From Bacillota bacterium (lineage in GTDB: Bacteria > Bacillota > Sulfobacillia > Sulfobacillales > Sulfobacillaceae), in the NCBI GenBank assembly GCA_023488565.1, contig JAMDDZ010000035.1, positions 1 through 21,342 of the forward strand: a stretch of DNA of 21,342 bases, given 5' to 3'. Positions 7,500 through 16,570 of this stretch are shown here, piece by piece (the first letter of the stretch is position 1; each line of letters opens with the position of its first letter). A program made the translations under genes and the position numbers. The notes below the pieces were generated by a model. It saw only the letters and a program-made list of their open reading frames with translations. It searched no databases and was not told where the DNA came from.

Positions 7500-10343
7500 T
7501 TAACGCGCCGTATCCACCGCTTGATAACGAGCCAAATGACGCTTGAGATAGCGCCCGGTATAGGATGCCGGGTTGTCCATTACCTGCTCAGGGAATCCCT
7601 CTGCCACGATCGTACCGCCTGCATCGCCCCCTTCAGGACCTAAATCGATTATCCAATCCGCGTTTTGAATCACATCGAGGTTGTGCTCAATAACCAAAAC
7701 CGTGTCGCCTTGGGCGACCAGACGCTCCAAAACGCCTAGCAAGTGGCGAATGTCTTCATGATGAAGTCCCGTCGTCGGTTCATCCAAAATATATAGGGTG
7801 CGGCCTTCGGATTTGCGCGACAATTCGGTGGCCAATTTCACCCGCTGAGCTTCGCCCCCAGATAACGTGGTGGCTGGCTGTCCGAGGTGGATATACCCAA
7901 GTCCCACATCCCGCAATGTCTCCAATTTTCGTTTAAGCCGAGAATGATGTTGGAAGAAATCCGCTGCTTGATCCACAGTCATCTCCAAAACATCCGCAAT
8001 GGTTTGTCCGCGATAATGGACTTCCATGGTCTCCCGGTTATATCGTCGTCCTTTGCACACCTCACACGGCACGTAGACATCGGGTAAAAAATGCATTTCG
8101 ATCTTAAGAATCCCATCACCTTTGCACGCCTCGCAACGACCACCCCGTAAGTTAAAGGAAAATCGTCCGGCCTTGTATCCCCGAATGCTGGCCTCCGTGG
8201 TTCCGGCAAATATCTCCCGAATCAGATCAAATGATCCGGTATAAGTCGCAGGATTCGACCGAGGGGTGCGACCAATGGGACTTTGGTCAATCGCAATGAC
8301 TTTGTCCAGATGCTCCAAACCACCAATCGCATCATGGTCCCCCACTCGGCGATTTCGCGCGCCATTGAGTTGAAGTTCCAGCGATTTCCGCAAAATATCG
8401 TTTACCAAAGTTGACTTTCCGGAGCCCGAGACGCCGGTAACCGCTACCATCATTCCGAGAGGAATCCGTACCGTAATCCCTTTCAAATTATGTTCTCGAG
8501 CCCCGGCAATTGTAATCCACCGGGAATTCGGAACGCGGCGGCTAGACGGCAAGGGCATCTCCCGCCGCCGAGACAGATATTGCCCGGTTAAACTATTAGG
8601 GACCGCCATCACTTCTTGAGGAGTACCGTGGGCCACGACTTCACCACCGTAAGTTCCCGGCCCCGGGCCGATATCTATCAGATAGTCGGCAGCCAGCATG
8701 GTTTCCTCGTCGTGTTCTACCACCAGTACCGTGTTGCCTAAATCCCTCAGCCTTTTTAATGTGTTAAGCAGCCGATCATTGTCCCGCTGATGCAATCCAA
8801 TGGATGGCTCATCCAAAATATACAAGACGCCCATCAGTGAAGATCCGATTTGGGTAGCTAAGCGAATTCGCTGGGCCTCCCCGCCCGACAAGGAACCGGC
8901 GGCCCGAGACAGTGTCAGATATCCTAATCCCACGTCAATCAAGAAATTTAGCCGTTCCAGCACTTCTTTCAAAATGGGAGATCCGATGACGTGCTGCCGG
9001 GTATTCAACACCAGTGTCTCAAAAAATTGCCGTGCCTTTACAATAGAAAGGTCAGTTGCGGCAGCAATTGATAAGTCGCCCACCGTTACCGCTAACACTT
9101 CCGGTTTAAGACGTTGTCCGTGACAAATCGCACACGGTTTCGATGTCATATACTCTTCGACTTCGGCTTTGGCCGATTCCGAGCCCGCTTCCCGATAACG
9201 ACGCTCTAAAATGGGTATTGCGCCATGATAGCGAAACTGCTGGTGATGGCTGCCGTAATGGCTTTCAAAAGAAAATGGCACTGGGTCAGGATATCCATAC
9301 AGAACAATTTGCTGAGCCTCATCTGACAACAAATGATACGGACGATCGACCGGTATATTAGCAATTTTCGCCACTGTTTGCAGCAAATCGGGATAAAATC
9401 GCGAACTGCCACGGGTAAACGGTGCTACCGCACCTTCCCGCAGAGTAAGGGTCGGATCGGGAATTACCAGATCCGGATCTACTTCCAATTTGAACCCCAG
9501 TCCGGTACAAGCCGGACACGCCCCATATGGGGCGTTGAAACTGAACATCCGCGGCGATAGCTCCTCTAGTGAGACGCCACAATGAGGGCACGCCAGGTCT
9601 CGAGCAAACACTTCGGCTGGTCCGTCTGGCGGACCTACTTCCACAACATCACCTGATAAATCTAATGCGTGTTCCAAAGACTCGGCCAATCGCGAGCCGA
9701 TTGTCGGCTTCAACACAAGACGATCAACTACCACCGCGATGCTATGTTTTTGATTTTTATTCAATGCCGGCGGTGATTCCAATTCCACCGTAGCACCATC
9801 AACGCGTGCCCTGGTGTATCCCTGCCGACGGATATCGGCCAACACCTTGTCATGGGTTCCTTTACGGCCACGCACCAAGGGAGCCCGCACTTCAAGCCGC
9901 GTTCCTTCAGGCAGTGCCATGATATGGTCCACCATTTGATCGATGGTTTGTTGCGACACCTCACGACCGCAGACGGGACAATGCGGTTGCCCCACCCTGG
10001 CATACAACAACCTTAGGTAGTCATAAATCTCGGTCACGGTACCCACCGTGCTTCGAGGATTGTGGCTCGTGGTTTTTTGATCAATGGAAATAGCCGGTGA
10101 CAACCCTTCAATGGCATCCACGTCGGGTTTATCCATCTGACCGAGAAATTGGCGGGCATAGCTGGAGAGCGATTCCACATACCGCCGCTGGCCCTCGGCG
10201 TAAATGGTATCAAACGCTAATGAAGATTTTCCCGAACCCGACACGCCGGTAATTACTACCAATCGATCTCGAGGAATGTCCACATTGATATTTTTTAAGT
10301 TATGCTGACGAGCGCCCCGCACCCGAATCCATTGGCTAGCCAT
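7500..10343 (-). CDS. uvrA: UvrABC excinuclease subunit A
   Basis: UvrA is the damage-sensing dimeric ATPase of nucleotide excision repair and loads UvrB. Both ABC modules are intact: Walker A GVSGSGKSSL near residue 33 and GVSGSGKSTL in the second half; signatures LSGGEAQRIRL and LSGGEAQRVKL; Walker B VLYILDEPSIGLH and LYILDEPTTGLH. Zinc-binding cysteine pairs appear in the first half (CPHC...CPAC, plus CAIC) and in the second (CEACKGDG...CEVCKGRR). I prefer ATG 10343-10341 (947 residues, the usual size), which overlaps the uvrB stop by eight bases. A start at 10394 would add 17 residues and overlap uvrB by 59 bases. GGGAGG is 14 bases upstream, so initiation probably depends on coupling to uvrB. 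Confidence 0.98.
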   Translation of the reverse strand: MASQWIRVRGARQHNLKNINVDIPRDRLVVITGVSGSGKSSLAFDTIYAEGQRRYVESLSSYARQFLGQMDKPDVDAIEGLSPAISIDQKTTSHNPRSTVGTVTEIYDYLRLLYARVGQPHCPVCGREVSQQTIDQMVDHIMALPEGTRLEVRAPLVRGRKGTHDKVLADIRRQGYTRARVDGATVELESPPALNKNQKHSIAVVVDRLVLKPTIGSRLAESLEHALDLSGDVVEVGPPDGPAEVFARDLACPHCGVSLEELSPRMFSFNAPYGACPACTGLGFKLEVDPDLVIPDPTLTLREGAVAPFTRGSSRFYPDLLQTVAKIANIPVDRPYHLLSDEAQQIVLYGYPDPVPFSFESHYGSHHQQFRYHGAIPILERRYREAGSESAKAEVEEYMTSKPCAICHGQRLKPEVLAVTVGDLSIAAATDLSIVKARQFFETLVLNTRQHVIGSPILKEVLERLNFLIDVGLGYLTLSRAAGSLSGGEAQRIRLATQIGSSLMGVLYILDEPSIGLHQRDNDRLLNTLKRLRDLGNTVLVVEHDEETMLAADYLIDIGPGPGTYGGEVVAHGTPQEVMAVPNSLTGQYLSRRREMPLPSSRRVPNSRWITIAGAREHNLKGITVRIPLGMMVAVTGVSGSGKSTLVNDILRKSLELQLNGARNRRVGDHDAIGGLEHLDKVIAIDQSPIGRTPRSNPATYTGSFDLIREIFAGTTEASIRGYKAGRFSFNLRGGRCEACKGDGILKIEMHFLPDVYVPCEVCKGRRYNRETMEVHYRGQTIADVLEMTVDQAADFFQHHSRLKRKLETLRDVGLGYIHLGQPATTLSGGEAQRVKLATELSRKSEGRTLYILDEPTTGLHHEDIRHLLGVLERLVAQGDTVLVIEHNLDVIQNADWIIDLGPEGGDAGGTIVAEGFPEQVMDNPASYTGRYLKRHLARYQAVDTAR

Positions 10344-12345
10344 GAGACTTTCTGGAGCCTCCCGCCACGGCCTTAATCGGTCGCTCTTTTTCAAGTTCCA
10401 TCAACAAATCCCGCAGTACGGCCGCCCGCTCAAATTCCCAGTTGCGACTGGCCTCTTTCATTTCTTTACGCAATTGATTGGCCATTTGAATACGTTCCCG
10501 AGCCGTCATATCACGAATCGGTTTTTCCACTGATTGCTCCTGAGTCGCCTTAGTCGCTTGGATTATTTCTCGAACCGCTTTGGAAACCCCCTGCGGTGTA
10601 ATGTGATGGTCTAGATTAAATTGGCGTTGAATTTCGCGCCTGCGATCCGTCTCTGAGATAGCTTGTCTCATCGAATCCGTAATCTTGTCTGCATACATGA
10701 TCACAGTGCCTTCCAAGTTACGTGCTGCCCGTCCGATAGTTTGCACCAAAGATGTGGTCGAGCGCAAATACCCCTCTTTGTCCGCATCCAAAATCGCCAC
10801 CAGTCCCACCTCAGGCAGATCTAGCCCTTCCCTCAATAGGTTAATACCGACCAGCACATCAAACTCGCCCAACCGCAAATCTCGGATGATGGCCATACGT
10901 TCTAAGGTATCAATGTCAGAATGCAGATATCGCACCCGAACCCCATGTTCCCTAAAAAATTCAGTAAGATCTTCCGCCATTCGTTTCGTCAAGGTGGTCA
11001 CCAGCACCCGCTGCTGTTTTTGGGTGCGTGCCCGAATTTCGGCCAGCAAATCATCAATTTGTCCCTTGGTTGGCTTTACGGTAATTTCCGGATCGAGCAA
11101 TCCGGTCGGCCGCACGATTTGCTCCACAATTTGCTGTGCTGCTTTTCGTTCATAGGACCCGGGAGTCGCTGAGACATAAACGACATGAGACAAGTGGGCG
11201 TGAAACTCGTCAAATGTCAAAGGACGGTTGTCAAAAGCCGATGGTAAACGAAAACCATGGTCGACCAAACTCTCCTTGCGCGAACGGTCACCAGCATGCA
11301 TGCCGTGAATTTGCGGCACCGCCACATGGGATTCGTCGATAATGGTCAGAAACCTTTCAGGAAAATAATCAAGCAAGGTGTATGGAGGTTCCCCGGGCTT
11401 TTTGCCGGTAAAATGACGGGAATAATTTTCAATCCCGGAGCAAAATCCTACCTCTTCCAACATTTCCAAATCGTATTCGGTACGCTGCTGCAAACGTTGG
11501 GCTTCCAGATCTTTTCCGAGTTCACGCAAGGTCTTTAAGCGCTCTTGCAATTCGGCACGGATAGTTTGCAATGCCGGTCCCCGGCGATCTTTGCCCATGA
11601 CATAATGGGAAGCCGGGTAAATTGCCACATGTTCGCGTTCCCCTAGGATCTCTCCGGTAAGAGCGTCAAACTCACGAATACGCTCTATCTCATCGCCGAA
11701 GAGTTCAATACGTATTGCTTGTTCACTTTGGTTGGCAGGAAACACCTCGATAACATCCCCATGAACTCGAAACTTCCCCCGCACAAAATTGGCATCGTTG
11801 CGGTCATATTGGATATCCACAAGTTTTCGCAAAATCGTCTGCCGATCACGCTCCATTCCAACACGAAGCGACAACACCAAATCACGGTAATCTTCAGGAG
11901 AACCCAATCCGTAAATACATGAGACACTAGCCACAATAATCACGTCGGACCTCTCAAGTAAAGACGAGGTGGCCGAATGACGGAGTTTATCAATTTCGTC
12001 ATTAATTTGCGCGTCTTTTTCAATGTAAAGATCGGTCTGTGGAATGTAAGCCTCCGGTTGATAGTAATCATAATAGCTGACAAAATACTCCACGGCATTA
12101 TGAGGAAAAAACACTTTGAGCTCGCCGGCCAGTTGTGCCGCAAGCGTTTTGTTAGGCGCAATCACCAAAGTCGGCAGATTGACGTCACGAATGACGTTAG
12201 CCATGGTAAAAGTCTTGCCCGAGCCGGTCACCCCCAGAAGCACTTGTTCGCGAAGCCCCCGTTCCACCCCGCGAGACAACGCGACGATTGCCTCCGGTTG
12301 ATCGCCTGCCGGAGCATATGGTGCCTCCAACTGATACACGCCCAT
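10336..12345 (-). CDS. uvrB: UvrABC excinuclease subunit B
   Basis: UvrB is the helicase-fold protein that verifies DNA damage and recruits UvrC. It has 669 residues, full length. Motifs seen: Walker A LGVTGSGKTFT (37-47), the Tyr-rich beta-hairpin region YYDYYQPEAYIP that clamps the strand, DESH box (TIIDESHV), motif VVYVSATPGSYE, helicase motifs V and VI (GINLLREGLDLPEV; QTIGRAARN), and a C-terminal UVR domain (about 625-660, NWEFERAAVLRDLL) that binds UvrC. The ATG at 12345-12343 has an ideal AAAGGAGG site seven bases upstream. It starts 18 bases after ctpA and overlaps uvrA, so ctpA-uvrB-uvrA-uvrC behave as one unit. I saw no LexA-type SOS box upstream. Confidence 0.98.
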   Translation of the reverse strand: MGVYQLEAPYAPAGDQPEAIVALSRGVERGLREQVLLGVTGSGKTFTMANVIRDVNLPTLVIAPNKTLAAQLAGELKVFFPHNAVEYFVSYYDYYQPEAYIPQTDLYIEKDAQINDEIDKLRHSATSSLLERSDVIIVASVSCIYGLGSPEDYRDLVLSLRVGMERDRQTILRKLVDIQYDRNDANFVRGKFRVHGDVIEVFPANQSEQAIRIELFGDEIERIREFDALTGEILGEREHVAIYPASHYVMGKDRRGPALQTIRAELQERLKTLRELGKDLEAQRLQQRTEYDLEMLEEVGFCSGIENYSRHFTGKKPGEPPYTLLDYFPERFLTIIDESHVAVPQIHGMHAGDRSRKESLVDHGFRLPSAFDNRPLTFDEFHAHLSHVVYVSATPGSYERKAAQQIVEQIVRPTGLLDPEITVKPTKGQIDDLLAEIRARTQKQQRVLVTTLTKRMAEDLTEFFREHGVRVRYLHSDIDTLERMAIIRDLRLGEFDVLVGINLLREGLDLPEVGLVAILDADKEGYLRSTTSLVQTIGRAARNLEGTVIMYADKITDSMRQAISETDRRREIQRQFNLDHHITPQGVSKAVREIIQATKATQEQSVEKPIRDMTARERIQMANQLRKEMKEASRNWEFERAAVLRDLLMELEKERPIKAVAGGSRKSHG

Positions 12346-12363
12346 GTTTGATCCTCCTTTATA

Positions 12364-13554
12364 TCATTGTCCCATTTTTTTCAATAACACGGTGACGGCT
12401 TTAGCCAATTGGGGATCTTCTGCGGGAATATCAGAAGGAACCACATTGGATGCCTCAGGATCGTAGACGCTGGGAGTTAAACCTTTATGCTCAATATATT
12501 GTCCGTCGGGCGTGTAATATTTGGCAACCGTCAATTTAAGTGCTGCATGATTAGCCAGAGGAATCAGTTCTTGCACGATCCCTTTGCCATAGGTCCGAGT
12601 CCCAACCAAAGTGCCGCCTTGTCGCTCCGTAATCGCCGCAGAAAGAATTTCGGCGGCTGACGCGGTTTCCCCGTTGACCAAGACTACAATGGGCAGCTTA
12701 GTGCCGGGCCCGCTAGAGTCTAGAGTCTGGTCTTGGGAAGGGTTTTTATAATGCAATGATACCACCGGTCCTGCCGGTACCAACGCATTGGCTGCGGTTA
12801 AAGCTTGGGCAACTTCCCCACCCGGATTGTCGCGAAGATCCAGCAGCAATCCACGGGCCCCATCTTTCACCAGTTGATGAAATTGGCTCACCACCTCGGC
12901 GCCGGTATTGTTGCCGAATTCTACAATGTTCATATACGCAATATGATGTGGCATCATGTAGCTGTATACGGTGGGCTCGTCAATCACCGCCCGCTTAAGC
13001 ACGACAATCTTTTGTTTGCCACGGATCGACACCGCCAATCGCACCGTAGTACCCACTTTACCGTGAATCATATTGACCGCCGCCGCAGTCCCCACACGAG
13101 AAACCAATTGGCCATTGACCGCTGTAATGATGTCTCCTTGCGCTAAACCAGCCCGGGAGGCAGGGGATTTGGGAAAGACTTGTTCAATCACCAATTGAGG
13201 AGCAGAGGCGGATACTTCCACTCCAATGCCTACAAACGTAGGATTGAGCAAAGCCTGAAATGACTGATTCTGCGATGAGGAAAAATAATCGGAAAACTGA
13301 TCATGCAACGTACCGACCATCCCATTAATTGCCCCTGCCAGCAGCTGCTTGGGAGTATTATGCCAAATGGTCTCTCTCCGAATCGAGTCATAAACCTGGA
13401 CAAACCGCGTGAATTCTTTATTCTGCCGCATGCTGGCAGGCACCACGGTGCCGCCCAATACCCCGTTCTGGGTTGCCCACCAAGTTCCTAGGGAGGACCC
13501 TGCCATTAACAAAACGGTAACTGCCGCCCAAATTGCCAGTCCTGGTCGCCGCAT
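12364..13554 (-). CDS. S41-family C-terminal processing peptidase (CtpA/CtpB type)
   Basis: This is a membrane-anchored serine protease with a PDZ domain, 396 residues. It has an N-terminal signal-anchor helix (about 7-25), an extracellular cap region, a PDZ domain at about 100-185 (FVGIGVEV... SPASRAGLAQGDIITAVNG), and an S41 catalytic core. The catalytic pair is Ser299 in NGETASAAEI and Lys324 in TYGKG, with Gln328 following at the usual spacing. In Bacillus CtpB cleaves sporulation factors, and the gene likewise lies between ftsEX and uvrB; here minJ is absent from between them. ATG 13554-13552 has AAGGAGG six bases upstream. An extended -10 promoter lies just upstream. The substrate is unknown; division or envelope remodelling is an inference from context. 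Confidence 0.94.
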   Translation of the reverse strand: MRRPGLAIWAAVTVLLMAGSSLGTWWATQNGVLGGTVVPASMRQNKEFTRFVQVYDSIRRETIWHNTPKQLLAGAINGMVGTLHDQFSDYFSSSQNQSFQALLNPTFVGIGVEVSASAPQLVIEQVFPKSPASRAGLAQGDIITAVNGQLVSRVGTAAAVNMIHGKVGTTVRLAVSIRGKQKIVVLKRAVIDEPTVYSYMMPHHIAYMNIVEFGNNTGAEVVSQFHQLVKDGARGLLLDLRDNPGGEVAQALTAANALVPAGPVVSLHYKNPSQDQTLDSSGPGTKLPIVVLVNGETASAAEILSAAITERQGGTLVGTRTYGKGIVQELIPLANHAALKLTVAKYYTPDGQYIEHKGLTPSVYDPEASNVVPSDIPAEDPQLAKAVTVLLKKMGQ

Positions 13555-13577
13555 GTGGCCCCTCCTTATACTGACCC

Positions 13578-13586
13578 ATTATACCA
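13578..13586 (-). promoter_or_regulatory. Extended -10 promoter upstream of ctpA
   Basis: On the minus strand TGG-TATAAT (complement of 13578-13586) is a perfect extended -10 element in the 72-base gap between ftsX and ctpA. No TTGACA-like -35 is seen at 17 bases. Start would be near 13571, leaving a leader of about 17 bases with the binding site. It would allow ctpA-uvrBAC to be expressed apart from ftsEX. Confidence 0.6.
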
Positions 13587-13626
13587 TGCCATATAGGTGG
13601 GTCTGGATTCCGGCGGAGGCACGAAC

Positions 13627-14514
13627 TTAGATTCGCAAGAAGCGTCGTAAGGCCACCATGCTTGCCAATACGCCGACCAATACCCCTCCAATCAAGGTAA
13701 ACATCAAGACCTCTGACATCACACTATGTAGTGGAGCCAATGGCCAAAACGGCAGAGCCACTGCCGCCGCGCCCGTAAGCCAACGATATCCCCCATCCAC
13801 CACGACATCGGCCACCAGTGAGCCTAAAATTCCCAGTACCATCCCTTCAAGCACAAAAGGCCACCGGATAAACCAATCGGTCGCGCCCACCAGTTTCATA
13901 ACTTGTACCTCGCGACGCCGGGCAAATACCGCAAGCCGAATTGTATTGACAATAATAAAGAGCGTAGCCAGTCCCAAAAGTCCTTCCACAATCCAGCCTA
14001 CCCAGCGGAGAATGTTGGACAACTTATCCAGCCGAGATACCACTTGGCCTTCATAGACGACGGTGTGCACAATCGATTCCTTGTGAAACCGCTCCGCCAA
14101 CTGCGGAATGGCCTGGGGTCGGTACGTGTACACGTCATAGCCGTCAAACAAAGGGTTGGATTTAGAAATCAAGGCAACCAGGTCTCGCTGGTCAGGGAAT
14201 TCTTGTTTGAGGCTGGCTGCCGCTTGCTGTTTGGTAAAAAAGTCAATTCGACGCACGTCGGGCCAATGACGCGCTTGCCGCAGCAAGGCCAGTTCCTGAG
14301 ATCGCGGAACATGGCGATTGATAAATATCTTCATTTCAACCTGACTTTGCAGAACAGCCGTGACGTGATTTAAATTAATGGTCAGCACTAAGAAAAATGA
14401 CAACACAAACATGGAAATAGCCACCGTGGAAACGGAAGCCAACGACATCCAGCTATTACGTATTAAATTGCGCATCGTTTCCCTGACAATATAGCTGACA
14501 CCATTAAGATTCAT
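13627..14514 (-). CDS. ftsX: Cell division protein FtsX (ABC-type permease)
   Basis: FtsX is the membrane half of the FtsEX complex, which uses ATP hydrolysis to switch on peptidoglycan hydrolases outside the cell. The protein has the type: one N-terminal helix (SLASVSTVAISMFVLSFFLV), an extracellular domain (about 50-150, containing FINRHVPRSQ and FPDQRDLVALI), and three more helices (WIVEGLLGLATLFIIV, VLEGMVLGILGSLVAD, MFTLIGGVLVGVLASM). I favour ATG 14514-14512 (295 residues, MNLNGVSYIVRET, like other FtsX N-termini), with GGGGTG nine bases upstream. An ATG at 14520 is also possible. The frame continues to 14607 but that would overlap ftsE by 104 bases. The chosen start overlaps the ftsE stop by 11 bases. 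No hydrolase partner gene is adjacent. Confidence 0.95.
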   Translation of the reverse strand: MNLNGVSYIVRETMRNLIRNSWMSLASVSTVAISMFVLSFFLVLTINLNHVTAVLQSQVEMKIFINRHVPRSQELALLRQARHWPDVRRIDFFTKQQAAASLKQEFPDQRDLVALISKSNPLFDGYDVYTYRPQAIPQLAERFHKESIVHTVVYEGQVVSRLDKLSNILRWVGWIVEGLLGLATLFIIVNTIRLAVFARRREVQVMKLVGATDWFIRWPFVLEGMVLGILGSLVADVVVDGGYRWLTGAAAVALPFWPLAPLHSVMSEVLMFTLIGGVLVGVLASMVALRRFLRI

Positions 14515-15190
14515 AGCCATATGCACCCCGTACCTCGTCCCGCACAACGCGGCCGCGTTCAATCGCGACCACTCGGCGTTGCATCTGGTTGACAATGTCT
14601 TTGGCATGAGTTGCCATAATCACCGTGGCACCGCGCCGGTTAATTTCGACAAATAGTTTCACGATGTCCCGGGCCGTCTCCGGGTCCAAGTTTCCGGTGG
14701 GTTCATCAGCAATAACATAAATCGGATTGTTAACCAACGCCCGGGCAATTCCCACCCGCTGCTGCTCGCCCCCGGATAATTGGTGGGGGTAGTTGTCTCG
14801 GCTACGACTTAACCCTACCAGTTCCAACACTTGCGGCACTCGTTTGCGGATGTCTCGGGTGGACGCGCCCACCGCCTCCATAGCAAACGCCACATTCTGA
14901 TAAACCGTACGCTGCGGCAAGAGTTTGACATCTTGAAATACCACTCCTAACTGTCGCCGAAGCCTGGCCACTTGCGATCGCCGAAGGCTTGACAGCTTGA
15001 ACTGGTCGACAAACACTTCACCTTGGCTAGCTGCTTCTTCACGGTAGAGCAAACGAATCAACGACGATTTTCCGGCACCCGATGGCCCCACCAAAAACAG
15101 AAATTCCCCTCGACGGATTGTCAGTGACACATCAACTAAGCCGTAGTGGCCATTGGGATAGCGTTTACTGACTTTGTCCAATCGGATCAC
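14504..15190 (-). CDS. ftsE: Cell division ATP-binding protein FtsE
   Basis: FtsE is the cytoplasmic ATPase of FtsEX. It has 228 residues with all ABC motifs: Walker A GPSGAGKSS (35-43), Q-loop in VVFQDVKLLP, signature LSGGEQQR (138-145), Walker B YVIADEPTGNLD (158-169) and the switch His in MATHAKD. The FtsE-like context VFQDVKLLPQRTVYQNVAF is characteristic. The start is GTG at 15190-15188 (initiating MIRLDKVSKRYPNG), with GAGGTGGG five to six bases upstream. It is the first gene of the long minus-strand run and faces ccdA across a 140-base divergent gap. Its own promoter is not clear. Confidence 0.97.
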   Translation of the reverse strand: MIRLDKVSKRYPNGHYGLVDVSLTIRRGEFLFLVGPSGAGKSSLIRLLYREEAASQGEVFVDQFKLSSLRRSQVARLRRQLGVVFQDVKLLPQRTVYQNVAFAMEAVGASTRDIRKRVPQVLELVGLSRSRDNYPHQLSGGEQQRVGIARALVNNPIYVIADEPTGNLDPETARDIVKLFVEINRRGATVIMATHAKDIVNQMQRRVVAIERGRVVRDEVRGAYGYES

Positions 15191-15330
15191 GAACCCACCT
15201 CACTTTTATTCCTCATTAGATATATTTCGACAATAACTGTAACAATCCTGCCTGTGAAACGCATTCCCGTATTTTTGCGCTGACATGCTATAATGACCAG
15301 TAATTTGTGGAAGCGGGGGAATATCACGCT
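15191..15330. other. Divergent intergenic region between ftsE and ccdA
   Basis: This 140-base gap holds promoters in both directions. The plus-strand promoter is strong by sequence (extended -10 at 15286-15294). For ftsE, the minus strand is A/T-rich around 15215-15240, with TTGTTA and TCTAAT-like elements, but no spacing is convincing. I see no large inverted repeat or riboswitch. Confidence 0.5.
15286..15294 (+). promoter_or_regulatory. Extended -10 promoter for the ccdA operon
   Basis: TGC-TATAAT is a perfect extended -10. Transcription would begin near 15301 and give a leader of about 30 bases. No clear -35 hexamer is present 16-18 bases upstream. Confidence 0.62.
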
Positions 15331-16044
15331 ATGTCCTTAGTGTCACTTGGAGTAGCTTTTGTTGCCGGATTAGCCTCTGTGTTGTCCCCTTGTGTGCTAC
15401 CCTTAATTCCATCCTATCTCACATCTATGGCTGGTACTGCACTTACCCCGGATTCGATTGCCGATCAGAAAATTCGCTCCCGCGTTATTCAAAACTCCTT
15501 GCTATTCATTTTAGGATTTTCCCTGATTTTGATTGCCGCAGGCCTGGGGGCCAGTGCGCTCGGACAATTTGTCGCCCAACACCGCCGTCTCATCGCAGAA
15601 TTGGGCGGCCTAGTGATCATTGTCTTTGGCCTAGAAATCAGCGGAATCATCGAAATCGGCCTCTTCAAACGCGACGCTCATATTGGCCTAAAGCCCACCC
15701 GACGGCGTTGGTCATCGGTTTTGCTGGGGGTTGTGTTTGCGGCTGGGTGGACGCCCTGCGTTGGCCCGATTTTAGCCAGCATCTTGATCTTGGCAGCTCG
15801 TTCTAACACCGTCTTGTCCGGCGCCCTGCTACTGGCCAGTTATGCCGTGGGACTAGCAATCCCCTTCTTTGCTCTAGCGGTGTTCTTGGGTCAAGCAGCC
15901 CAGTGGACTCGGCGACTGGGTCAGTATTTGCCTTGGATCGAAAGGCTTTCCGGTGCGTTCCTGGTTATTCTCGGAGTGATGCTCATCACGGGCTGGTTCG
16001 ACCTTATACCCAACTGGGTTACATCCGCGGTGAACGGTCTGTAA
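15331..16044 (+). CDS. ccdA: CcdA-type thiol-disulfide transmembrane electron carrier
   Basis: CcdA moves reducing equivalents from cytoplasmic thioredoxin across the membrane to extracytoplasmic thioredoxin-like proteins, for example in cytochrome c maturation. The 237-residue protein has about six helices and the two redox cysteines in the family context: Cys21 in VLSPCVLPL near the end of helix 1 and Cys143 in AGWTPCVGPI in helix 4. I choose ATG 15331; GGGGGA at 15315-15320 lies ten bases before it. A GTG at 15307 lacks a binding site. Its stop overlaps the next ATG (TAATG), so it is coupled to the TlpA-like gene, which is its probable redox partner. No cytochrome c assembly genes (resB, resC) are in the window. 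Confidence 0.93.
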   Translation: MSLVSLGVAFVAGLASVLSPCVLPLIPSYLTSMAGTALTPDSIADQKIRSRVIQNSLLFILGFSLILIAAGLGASALGQFVAQHRRLIAELGGLVIIVFGLEISGIIEIGLFKRDAHIGLKPTRRRWSSVLLGVVFAAGWTPCVGPILASILILAARSNTVLSGALLLASYAVGLAIPFFALAVFLGQAAQWTRRLGQYLPWIERLSGAFLVILGVMLITGWFDLIPNWVTSAVNGL

Positions 16045-16565
16045 TGGCACGCGTCTTCTGGTGGCGAAACTTGCTGGCATTGTTGGCCGCACTGTTGGCG
16101 TTGGTCGTCGTGATTCGCCCGGCAACTCAGTCGCACCAGTTTACCGCCAGTGTGGGACAGTCCCTACCCGCCTCCCATGTTATCTCCAGCACCGGTCAAG
16201 TGCAATCCCTGCGACGACTGTTTCGGGGGCAGGGAGGTCTCTTGAACTTCTGGGCGCCCTGGTGCCCTGCATGCAGGATGGAGTTGCCGGATTTTTCACA
16301 ACACTTTCCCCACGCTACGATTGCACTGGTGACCAATGATACCGTCGCTGCAGCGGCTCCTTTACTTAACGCATCCGGCGTAGATGTCCGTCGTGCTTAT
16401 TACGATACGACGGGCAAGGTGTTCAACCAGTATTTGATAAGCACCTTGCCCACCACATTGTTTATCAACCGCCATGGAGTTGTGGTGGCCAAAGTGATTG
16501 GCCCCATGACACCGGCCTTATTGGACCATGACCTATTCATCGCAACTCGTAGCCAAGGAGGATGA
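16044..16565 (+). CDS. TlpA/ResA-like membrane-anchored thioredoxin
   Basis: This 173-residue thiol-disulfide oxidoreductase acts outside the membrane. A signal-anchor helix spans about 9-25 after a short basic N-terminus. The thioredoxin fold follows, with the active site FWAPWCPACRMELP (Cys74 and Cys77) and the cis-Pro at 136 (STLPTTLFI). The CPAC pair and the short length resemble DsbE/TlpA-type proteins. The region between beta strands is compact, so the fold lacks long insertions. The ATG at 16044 overlaps the ccdA stop by one base and has only a weak binding site, which suggests coupling. CcdA is the expected electron donor. The target is unknown; cytochrome c haem ligation or disulfide isomerisation are the usual roles. 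Confidence 0.9.
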   Translation: MARVFWWRNLLALLAALLALVVVIRPATQSHQFTASVGQSLPASHVISSTGQVQSLRRLFRGQGGLLNFWAPWCPACRMELPDFSQHFPHATIALVTNDTVAAAAPLLNASGVDVRRAYYDTTGKVFNQYLISTLPTTLFINRHGVVVAKVIGPMTPALLDHDLFIATRSQGG

Positions 16566-16570
16566 CTAAC

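Noticed and set aside
10685..11155. 156-codon plus-strand frame antisense to uvrB
   Set aside because: Shadow of a highly conserved gene; Ser/Arg-rich with no domain.
13903..14373. 156-codon plus-strand frame antisense to ftsX
   Set aside because: Shadow frame without a binding site; ftsX is clear on the opposite strand.
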